A DNA stretch of 6,028 nt, taken from the NCBI GenBank assembly GCA_945952575.1, contig CAMFIY010000179.1:1-6028 (forward strand). Direction: 5' to 3'. This stretch comes from an uncultured Leucobacter sp. GTDB taxonomy: Bacteria; Actinomycetota; Actinomycetes; Actinomycetales; Microbacteriaceae. Shown piece after piece: positions 1 through 5,420 of the stretch. The position numbers were made by a program, and so were the translations under genes. The notes beneath the pieces were generated by a model. It saw nothing but the letters and a program-made list of their open reading frames with translations. It was not told where the DNA came from and did no database searches. Each line of letters starts with the position of its first letter. Position 1 is the stretch's first letter.

Positions 1-575
1 GCGTCGCCCAGTGCCTGAACGAGGCGATCCGCGTGCACCGGCCCCATGAGACGGGTGAAGCCGTGCAGCGGCGGACTCTGGAGCTCATGGCCGCCGTGCG
101 CCTGGACGAGCACCTGCTCGCTTCCCGACCGCGCGCGCTCTCGGGCGGTCAGCGCCAGCGGGTCGCGATCGCCCGGGCGCTCGCCGCCGATCCGCAGATT
201 CTCGTGCTCGACGAGGCCGTCTCCGCCCTCGACGTGACCACTCGGGTGGAGATCCTGACCCTGCTCGACACGATCCGCCGAGAGACCGGCGTGGCGCTGC
301 TCATGATCACGCACGACCTGACCGTGATCCGCCGCCTGTGCGACGATGTGCTCGTGATGCGTTCGGGCCGGATCGAGGAGCAGGGCACGGCCGCGGCGAT
401 CCTGGACGATCCGCAGGCCGAATACACCCGTCTGCTGCTCGACTCCATCCCGCGCGAGGGCTGGCGTCCCCGCCGACGCCGGCCGTCGCGGACGACGCCG
501 ATCCCGACCGTGACCGACACCGTGACCGCGCTCACCGCGACCATCGCCCCCAGCAACCGAGGAGAACGCTCATGA
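1..575 (+). CDS. Oligopeptide/dipeptide-type ABC transporter ATP-binding protein, 3' part (5' end outside window)
   Basis: This is the C-terminal part (about 190 residues, reading from base 3) of an ATPase that powers uptake of peptides, nickel or similar solutes at the inner face of the membrane. The Walker A motif lies upstream of the window. Visible are the signature LSGGQRQRVAIARAL (about 123-167), the Walker B LVLDEAVSALD (about 202-234; DEAVSALD is typical of the Dpp/Opp family) and the H-loop in MITHDLTVI (about 304-330). The family C-terminal segment EYTRLLLDSIP (420-452) is also present. The open frame continues to base 3 with family-like sequence (VAQCLNEAIRVHR), so the ATG at 33 is not the real start. 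The last 40 residues (453-572) form an unusual tail with an Arg-rich patch and then a Thr/Val-rich stretch. The gene overlaps the next one by ATGA. It could be a stand-alone ATPase or the second half of a fused double ATPase, as is common in actinobacteria; the window cannot tell. Confidence 0.93.
   Translation, partial: VAQCLNEAIRVHRPHETGEAVQRRTLELMAAVRLDEHLLASRPRALSGGQRQRVAIARALAADPQILVLDEAVSALDVTTRVEILTLLDTIRRETGVALLMITHDLTVIRRLCDDVLVMRSGRIEEQGTAAAILDDPQAEYTRLLLDSIPREGWRPRRRRPSRTTPIPTVTDTVTALTATIAPSNRGERS
559..566 (+). promoter_or_regulatory. Ribosome binding site for the first amidohydrolase
   Basis: GAGGAGAA lies 5 bases before the ATG at 572, inside the last codons of the upstream ATPase gene. 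It decides the start of the amidohydrolase: the frame stays open back to 338 but has no comparable site further upstream. The family-like N-terminus (LCIIGGRVFDG) begins a few residues after this ATG. The ATGA overlap suggests translational coupling. Confidence 0.75.
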
Positions 576-2233
576 ACGGATCCGACCGCCCGACCACCGA
601 CCTCTGCATCATCGGGGGGCGCGTGTTCGACGGTCGAGTCCGCACCGAGCAGACCGCCGTGGCCGTCGCCGGTGGTCGCATCGTCCGGGTCGGAGACGAT
701 GCGCACGTGCTCGAGCTGAGCGACGCCGGGACGCGGGTCGTCGACGCCGCCGGCGGCGCGATCCTGCCCGGGTTCGTCGACGCCCACGCCCACGCCGCCT
801 TCGCGGGCGTCGAGCGCCTCAGCTGCGACCTGACCGGAGCCCGGTCGGTCGAGGAGACGCTCGAGCTGGTCGCGCGAGCCGCGGCGTCGACGGATGAGGA
901 GTGGATCACGGGAGGCGGCTGGAGCCACGAACTCTTCGCGCACCCGACCCGGCAGATGCTCGACTCGATCGTGCCCGATCGCCCCGTCGCGCTGAGCGAC
1001 GCCGGGCACCACACCCTCTGGGTGAACTCGCGCGCGCTCGAGCTCACGGGGGTCGACCGGGACACCCCGGCGCCGCCGAACGGGCACATCCATCTCGACG
1101 AGGCCGGGGAACCGACGGGCTACCTGAACGAGACCGCGGCCGAGCTCGTCGGGCGGCACATCCCGGGGGCGAGCGAGGAGACCGTCTACGCCGGCCTGCT
1201 CAACGCGCAGGAGCACCTCTGGACGCTCGGCGTGACCGGCTGGCACGAGGCGATCCTGGGCGAGTACAACGGCAAGGCCGACTGCACCGGCGCCTATCTG
1301 CGCGGACTCGCCTCCGGCGAGCTGCCGAGCCGGGTCTCGGGCGCGCTCTGGATCGCACCGGGTCTGCGGGCCGAAGACGTGCCGGCGCTCGTCGAACGCT
1401 TCGTGCGGCTTCGCGCGGCGAACGCGGCCGCGGGCTTCGACACCTCGACGGCGAAGGCCATGATCGACGGGGTGCCGCACGGCGCCACCGCGGCCCTGCT
1501 CGAGCCCTATTGCGAGCACGGTCCCGGCGCGCACGCCGGCACGGGAGAGCTGCACTTCGACGAAGCCGCCATCCGTGCCCTGGTGCGGCAGCTCGACGCC
1601 GCGGGCTTCGCGCTGCATCTGCACATCATGGGGGATCGGGGCATCCGGGTCGCGCTCGACGCGATCGAGGCGGCCCGCGTCGCGAACGGCGCGGGTCCGC
1701 GTCACCACATCGCGCACCTCTCCATGGTCCAGCCCGAGGACGCGCGCCGGTTCGGTCCGCTCGGGATCACGGCGAACATGCAGGCGCTCTGGGCCTCGCC
1801 CGATCCCGGGCTCGCCGCGGCGATCGGCGAGGAGCGGATGCAGCGGAGCTACCCCTTCCGCAGTCTCGCCGACGGGGGTGCCGAGCTCGCGATGGGCTCG
1901 GACTGGCCGGTGTCGTCGGCCGATCCGTGGCTCGCGATCCACGTCGCCGTGAACCGCTCGCTCCCCGCAGCTCCCGGCGCCCCGGCCCCGGATGTTCCGC
2001 CGCCCGTGCTCGACGCCGCGCAGGCGCTCACGCTGGTCGAGGCGCTCGCCGCCTACACCGGCGGATCGGCCGCACTCGTGCTCGGAGGCGGTGGTCGTGT
2101 GCGGGTGGGCGAGCGCGCCGACCTGGTGGTCAGCACGGTCGACCCCTTCGAGGTCCCGGCCGAACGGCTGATCTCGGTCGAGACGTCGGTCACCGTGGTG
2201 GCCGGCGAGGTGAGATACGTGCGCGCCTCCTAG
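572..2233 (+). CDS. Amidohydrolase of the YtcJ/amidohydrolase-3 type (metal-dependent TIM-barrel hydrolase)
   Basis: This is a predicted cytoplasmic metal-dependent hydrolase of 553 residues, the usual length for YtcJ-like proteins. The family contains N-substituted formamide deformylases and other amide or imide hydrolases, and most members have no known substrate. Residues 11-60 form the first part of the beta-sandwich. LPGFVDAHAHA at 65-75 gives metal ligands H72 and H74. GGGWSHE at 114-120 is a family block. K295 in AKAMIDG precedes the typical TAALLEPY block, where a lysine is conserved. HLHIMGD (349-355) gives H351, RHHIAH (377-382) gives H382 and MGSDWPV (441-447) gives the catalytic Asp D444. 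The C-terminal GERADLVVSTVDPFEVP region (513-529) closes the sandwich domain. All expected active-site residues are present, so it looks functional. There is no signal peptide. It is coupled by ATGA to the peptide-type ATPase upstream, hinting that it processes something that transporter imports. The frame extends upstream to 338, but the ribosome site supports 572. Assignment to the fold is firm; the substrate is unknown. Confidence 0.93.
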   Translation: MNGSDRPTTDLCIIGGRVFDGRVRTEQTAVAVAGGRIVRVGDDAHVLELSDAGTRVVDAAGGAILPGFVDAHAHAAFAGVERLSCDLTGARSVEETLELVARAAASTDEEWITGGGWSHELFAHPTRQMLDSIVPDRPVALSDAGHHTLWVNSRALELTGVDRDTPAPPNGHIHLDEAGEPTGYLNETAAELVGRHIPGASEETVYAGLLNAQEHLWTLGVTGWHEAILGEYNGKADCTGAYLRGLASGELPSRVSGALWIAPGLRAEDVPALVERFVRLRAANAAAGFDTSTAKAMIDGVPHGATAALLEPYCEHGPGAHAGTGELHFDEAAIRALVRQLDAAGFALHLHIMGDRGIRVALDAIEAARVANGAGPRHHIAHLSMVQPEDARRFGPLGITANMQALWASPDPGLAAAIGEERMQRSYPFRSLADGGAELAMGSDWPVSSADPWLAIHVAVNRSLPAAPGAPAPDVPPPVLDAAQALTLVEALAAYTGGSAALVLGGGGRVRVGERADLVVSTVDPFEVPAERLISVETSVTVVAGEVRYVRAS

Positions 2234-2242
2234 AATTCATCT
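2231..2242 (+). promoter_or_regulatory. Putative leaderless promoter -10 box (TAGAAT) before the second amidohydrolase
   Basis: TAGAAT at 2231-2236 fits the actinobacterial TAnnnT -10 consensus and is followed by exactly 6 bases and the GTG start at 2243. Transcription would begin at or next to the G of GTG. There is no Shine-Dalgarno in the bases before the GTG, which agrees with a leaderless transcript. No good -35 is seen about 17 bases upstream. The first three bases of the box are the TAG stop codon of the preceding gene. Confidence 0.55.
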
Positions 2243-3529
2243 GTGAGCATCACCGTCTACAGCGCCGATCATGTGTTCCCGGTAGCGAGCCCTCGGATCC
2301 GCGACGGGGCGGTGGCGGTGAAGGGCAAGCGGATCCTGCACGTCGGCGATCGGCGCTGGGTGCTCGCCGCGCTCGAGGAGCGGGGCGCCGCGTTCCGCGA
2401 GGAGCGTTGGGAGGGCGTCATCACGCCCGGCCTCGTCAATGCGCACACGCACCTGCAGTACACCCACATGGCCGAGGTCTCGGAGCGGCACTACAACGGC
2501 TTCGAGGACTGGAGCCGCGCCTTCATGGTGGTCTACGACCGGCCGGATCACGACTGGGCCGCCGCCGCCGCGGACGGCGCCGCGCGATCGATCGAGGCCG
2601 GCACCACCGCGCTCGCCGACGTCGTGACCGATCACGAGGCGATCTCGGCGCTGCACGATGCCCGGCTGCACGGCATCGCCTACTGGGAGGTCATCGGCAA
2701 GAGCAACGCCGACTGGACCGTCGAGGAGCGAGAGGCGGTGCGCAGCCAGCTGCGCGAGATCCCGCGTCCCCCCGGCGGCGGGGTCTCGCCGCACGCACCC
2801 TATTCGCTCGAGGTGCAGCCGCTGCTCGAGATCCCCGACATCGTCCGCGAAGAGGGCCTTCGCCTCCACATCCATCTGGCGGAGGCGCACATGGAGCGCG
2901 AACGCGGTGTGGGGGATCTGGGCGAGGGGCACGAGTCCTGGCCGGATCTCGGCGCCGAGAGCTTCCGCGCGCTCCGTTCGCGCGGGATCGGTGTCTCGTC
3001 GACGCAGTTCGTCGACCATCTCGGCGTGCTCGGCCCGGACTGCCACATCGCGCACGGCGTCTACGCGAACGCCGCGGACCGCGCGCTGTTGCGGGCGCGC
3101 GGCACCAGCGTGGCCCTGTGCCCGCGCTCCAACGAGGTGATCGGCCTCGACATGCCGCCCGTCGCGGACTATCTGCGAGAGGGCAATCCGATCGCGGTCG
3201 GCACCGACTCGCTCTCCTCCTCGCCATCGCTCGACGTGATGGCCGACGTCGGCATGCTGTACCGGGTCGCCCGGCAGCAGGGCTACGGCGAGGCGGATCT
3301 GCACCAGCGCCTCCTGGCTGCGGCGACGCTCGGCGGCGCGAGCGCCATGGGGCTGCACGTCGGCAAGAAGCGGGTGGGGCAACTGGTGGTCGGAGCGATC
3401 GCCGACCTCGCCTTCTTCGACGTCCGGGCGAAGGATCGCGACGAGGCGCTCGCGGAACTCGTCGAGGCGGGCGCCGGGCGCTGCGCACGCACGCTGATCG
3501 GCGGGAGGGAGCGTTTCCGCCGGGCATGA
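2243..3529 (+). CDS. Amidohydrolase/deaminase of the cytosine deaminase-like (Atz/Trz, COG0402-type) branch
   Basis: This is a predicted cytoplasmic mononuclear metal hydrolase of 428 residues. The family removes amino groups or chlorine from N-heterocycles, guanine, adenosine-like compounds and related molecules. The metal site is fully visible: TPGLVNAHTH (61-70) with H68 and H70, HIHLAE (209-214) with H211 and the catalytic Glu E214, IAHGVY (269-274) with H271, and GTDSLSS (320-326) with D322. VSPHAPYS (181-188) and TSVALCPRSN (288-297) are further blocks typical of this branch. The C-terminus returns to the sandwich domain (VGAIADLAFFDV, 383-394). The start is GTG, 9 bases after the upstream stop, with no ribosome site but a TAGAAT box at leaderless distance. 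It may be read both from the upstream operon and from that internal promoter. It resembles aminofutalosine deaminase-like members, but nothing from menaquinone synthesis lies nearby, so I do not assign that role. The family is well supported; the substrate is not. Confidence 0.92.
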   Translation: MSITVYSADHVFPVASPRIRDGAVAVKGKRILHVGDRRWVLAALEERGAAFREERWEGVITPGLVNAHTHLQYTHMAEVSERHYNGFEDWSRAFMVVYDRPDHDWAAAAADGAARSIEAGTTALADVVTDHEAISALHDARLHGIAYWEVIGKSNADWTVEEREAVRSQLREIPRPPGGGVSPHAPYSLEVQPLLEIPDIVREEGLRLHIHLAEAHMERERGVGDLGEGHESWPDLGAESFRALRSRGIGVSSTQFVDHLGVLGPDCHIAHGVYANAADRALLRARGTSVALCPRSNEVIGLDMPPVADYLREGNPIAVGTDSLSSSPSLDVMADVGMLYRVARQQGYGEADLHQRLLAAATLGGASAMGLHVGKKRVGQLVVGAIADLAFFDVRAKDRDEALAELVEAGAGRCARTLIGGRERFRRA

Positions 3530-3539
3530 TCCTGCGCCC

Positions 3540-3571
3540 GCCGCGTGCCGCACCGCGAGGTGTCGCGCGGC
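3540..3571 (+). terminator. Possible stem-loop downstream of the second amidohydrolase (weak terminator candidate)
   Basis: GCCGCG (3540-3545) pairs with CGCGGC (3566-3571), and CACC (3551-3554) pairs with GGTG (3559-3562). They enclose a GCGA tetraloop, with an unequal internal loop between the two helices. It begins 10 bases after the stop codon at 3527-3529. No T-run follows, so an intrinsic terminator is only a possibility. In DNA this GC-rich, chance hairpins are common. Confidence 0.3.
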
Positions 3572-3580
3572 TGCGTGACT

Positions 3581-3593
3581 CCCCATGACGGGG
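3581..3593 (+). other. Short inverted repeat CCCC-ATGAC-GGGG
   Basis: Four C bases and four G bases flank a 5-base spacer, 9 bases after the larger hairpin and 26 bases before the TAGAAT box. It could be the second half of a tandem terminator, a small operator site, or chance. The arms are short and confidence is low. Confidence 0.15.
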
Positions 3594-3619
3594 CATCGGA
3601 ACGGCTCGCCTCCCGCGGA

Positions 3620-3631
3620 TAGAATTGGACG
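3620..3631 (+). promoter_or_regulatory. Putative -10 promoter box (TAGAAT) for the amino acid importer operon
   Basis: TAGAAT at 3620-3625 is followed by exactly 6 bases and an ATG at 3632, the same arrangement as at 2231-2245. Transcription is predicted to begin at or near 3632, giving either a leaderless message or a leader of about 66 bases before the conventional start at 3698. No convincing -35 is visible; GGAAC at 3598-3602 is the only upstream motif of note and is not reliable evidence. Confidence 0.55.
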
Positions 3632-3686
3632 ATGCCCCGCGCCGTCGCGCGGCCGGATCCCGAACCGCCCTCCCTCACCTCGACTC

Positions 3687-3693
3687 AAGGAGA
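3687..3693 (+). promoter_or_regulatory. Ribosome binding site for the substrate-binding lipoprotein
   Basis: AAGGAGA lies 4 bases before the ATG at 3698. It is one of the two clearest Shine-Dalgarno sequences in the window, the other being at 559-566. It supports 3698 rather than 3632 as the main start, because the encoded protein then begins directly with a standard lipoprotein signal peptide. Confidence 0.8.
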
Positions 3694-3697
3694 CTCC

Positions 3698-4543
3698 ATG
3701 TCCCGCCTCACCCGCTTCGGCGCGGTCGTCGCCGCAGGCGCCGCCGCACTCCTCGCCCTGACCGCTTGCGCATCGCCCGCGAGCACCGACGGCGGACAGG
3801 GCTCCGATTCGCCCGCCATCACCAACGTCACCGAGGGCAAGCTGACCGTCGCGACCGGCGAACCCGCGTACGCGCCCTGGGTGCTGGACGACGACCCGGC
3901 CAGCGGCAAGGGCTTCGAAGCCGCCGTCGCCTACGCGGTCGCGGAGAAGATGGGCTACACCAAGGATCAGGTCGTCTGGGTCGGCGCCGCGTTCGAGGCC
4001 TCCATCGCCCCGGGACCGAAGGACTGGGACCTGAACCTCCAGCAGTTCTCGATCACCCCCGAGCGCGAGAAGGCCGTCGACTTCTCGACGTCCTACTTCA
4101 CCACGACGCAGGCCGTGGTCGCGACCCAGGGGTCGACGGCGGCTTCGGCGACGACCGTCGCCGCGCTCAAGGACGTGACGGTCGGCGTCGCATCGGGCAC
4201 GACCTCGCTCACGGTCGCCAAGGCGGAGCTCGGCGAGGGCAAGCTGCAGGTCTTCAACTCGGTCGATGACGTGGTCGCGGCGCTGAAGAACAACCAGATC
4301 GATGCGATGGTCACCGACCTGCCCGGCGCGTTCTACGTGCGCGACGCGCAGCTCGACAACGGCGTGATCGTCGGCCAGTTCCCCTCGGCCGAGGGCGGCG
4401 ACGAGTTCGGCATCGTGCTGCCGAAGGGGTCGAGCCTGACGCCGAAGGTCTCCGAGGCGGTCGACGCGCTGCGCGCCGACGGCACGCTCGACAAGCTCGC
4501 GGCCGAGTGGATCGCGGATCAGGGCGCACCCGTCCTGAAGTGA
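3698..4543 (+). CDS. Amino acid ABC transporter substrate-binding lipoprotein (SBP_bac_3 type)
   Basis: This is the extracellular, membrane-anchored binding protein of a polar amino acid importer, 281 residues. Residues 1-23 are a lipoprotein signal: basic start (MSRLTRF), Ala/Val/Leu-rich core and lipobox LTAC with lipidated C24. A flexible Ser/Gly/Asp-rich linker follows (about 25-45). The two-lobed binding domain starts near KLTVATGEPAYAPW (48-61). FSITPEREKAVDFS (117-130) places R123 where family members bind the ligand carboxylate. VGVASGTTS (162-170) is the second-lobe entry. IDAMVTD (201-207) places D207 where the ligand amino group is usually held. DALRADGTLDKLAAEWI (256-272) is the typical C-terminal helix. 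The start at 3698 is chosen for its AAGGAGA site and immediate signal peptide. An in-frame ATG at 3632 would add 22 residues and has a -10 box at leaderless distance. The permease follows after 4 bases. The ligand is probably a zwitterionic amino acid or analogue; its identity is unknown. Confidence 0.92.
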   Translation: MSRLTRFGAVVAAGAAALLALTACASPASTDGGQGSDSPAITNVTEGKLTVATGEPAYAPWVLDDDPASGKGFEAAVAYAVAEKMGYTKDQVVWVGAAFEASIAPGPKDWDLNLQQFSITPEREKAVDFSTSYFTTTQAVVATQGSTAASATTVAALKDVTVGVASGTTSLTVAKAELGEGKLQVFNSVDDVVAALKNNQIDAMVTDLPGAFYVRDAQLDNGVIVGQFPSAEGGDEFGIVLPKGSSLTPKVSEAVDALRADGTLDKLAAEWIADQGAPVLK

Positions 4544-4547
4544 CCCG

Positions 4548-5420
4548 ATGACGAGCACCGAGTCGCGCCCGGGGCGCGCGTTCGAGCCGAGTCAGATCGA
4601 GCTCGAGCGTCGCGCCTACCGGCGCGCTCGCGGGCGGCGTTCGATTCTGATCAGCGTCGTCAGCACGCTGATCTTCGCCGCCGTCATCGTGCTGGTGCTC
4701 GTGAACAGCCCGGGCTGGACGCGCGTGCGGGACACCTTCTTCGACCCGCAGGTCGCCCTGAACTCCCTTCCGAGCATTCTCACAGGGCTCCTGCTCAATC
4801 TGCAGGTGCTGGTCTTCTCGGTGATCGGCGTCGCGATCATGAGCACGCTCATCGCCATCGCCCGCACCCTGCGCGGCGCGGTCTTCACCCCGCTCCGGCT
4901 GCTCGCCGCGGGCTACACCGATCTCTTCCGCGGGATCCCGGTGCTGCTCGTCCTGTACCTGATCGGGTTCGGGATCCCCGCGCTTCAACTGACCGGCCGC
5001 GTGCCGGCCCAGGTCTGGGGCACCATCGCGCTCGTGCTCTGCTACTCGGCCTACGTGGCCGAGGTGCTGCGCGCCGGCATGGAGGCGGTGCACCCCTCGC
5101 AGCGGCTCGCCGCCCGGTCACTGGGCCTCAGCCACGCCAAGACGCTGCGCCTCGTCATCCTGCCGCAGGCCGTCCGCAAGGTCACGCCGGCCCTCATGAA
5201 CGACTTCGTCTCGCTGATGAAGGATGTCGGCCTGATCTCGGTGCTCGGTGCGATCGACGCGGTGCGCGCCGCGCAGATCGAGGCGGCCTCGAGCTTCAAT
5301 TTCACGCCCTATGTCGTGGCCGGCCTGATCTTCGTGCTCCTGGCCTGGCCGTTCATCCGCATCACCGATGCGGTCGCCGCGCGAGCGCAGAAGCGCGAGC
5401 AGATCGGGGGCGTCGTATGA
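4548..5420 (+). CDS. Amino acid ABC transporter permease (HisM/GlnP type)
   Basis: This is the inner-membrane permease of the polar amino acid importer, 290 residues. An Arg-rich cytoplasmic N-terminus (about 1-32) precedes a membrane segment at about 33-52. An extracytoplasmic stretch with GWTRVRDTFF follows. The family core begins at SILTGLLLNLQVLVFSVIG (76-94), with more membrane segments at about 110-146, 155-172, 213-236 and 253-271. TDLFRGIPVLLVLYL (124-138) is the hallmark block of HisM/GlnP-type permeases. The ATPase-coupling EAA-type loop is at AEVLRAGMEAVHPSQRLAAR to LPQAVRKV (171-212). It starts 4 bases after the binding-protein stop with only a weak site (GAAG), so translation is probably coupled. 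It overlaps the ATPase gene by ATGA. Only one permease gene is visible, so a homodimer is the simplest model, although a second one could lie past the window. Confidence 0.93.
   Translation: MTSTESRPGRAFEPSQIELERRAYRRARGRRSILISVVSTLIFAAVIVLVLVNSPGWTRVRDTFFDPQVALNSLPSILTGLLLNLQVLVFSVIGVAIMSTLIAIARTLRGAVFTPLRLLAAGYTDLFRGIPVLLVLYLIGFGIPALQLTGRVPAQVWGTIALVLCYSAYVAEVLRAGMEAVHPSQRLAARSLGLSHAKTLRLVILPQAVRKVTPALMNDFVSLMKDVGLISVLGAIDAVRAAQIEAASSFNFTPYVVAGLIFVLLAWPFIRITDAVAARAQKREQIGGVV

Noticed and set aside
338..571. Possible 78-residue N-terminal extension of the first amidohydrolase
   Set aside because: The extension would lie wholly inside the ATPase gene. A strong ribosome site and ATGA overlap place the start at 572, and the family N-terminus begins right after it.
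149..1942. Long minus-strand open frame (597 codons) opposite the ATPase and first amidohydrolase
   Set aside because: Its translation is Arg/Gly/Asp/Val-rich with no recognisable motif, while the plus strand has complete conserved active-site motifs. Long antisense frames are expected in high-GC DNA.
2243..3529. Naming the second hydrolase as aminodeoxyfutalosine deaminase of menaquinone synthesis
   Set aside because: The motifs are shared by the whole cytosine-deaminase-like branch, and no menaquinone gene is nearby; the neighbours are transporters and another hydrolase.
901..3588. Plus-strand open frame of 895 codons in another phase across both amidohydrolases
   Set aside because: The product is extremely Arg-rich and spans the boundary between two genes whose own frames carry all the metal-binding motifs; it is a frame-shifted shadow.
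3585..3758. Small plus-strand open frame starting at ATG 3585, about 58 codons, ending inside the lipoprotein gene
   Set aside because: It has no ribosome site and a Pro/Ser/Arg-rich composition typical of out-of-frame GC-rich DNA, and it overlaps the signal-peptide region in another phase.
2237..4558. Very long minus-strand open frame (773 codons) across the second amidohydrolase and the binding protein
   Set aside because: It runs through two convincing plus-strand genes and the intergenic region, has low-complexity composition and shows no domain I recognise. It is a shadow of GC-rich third positions.
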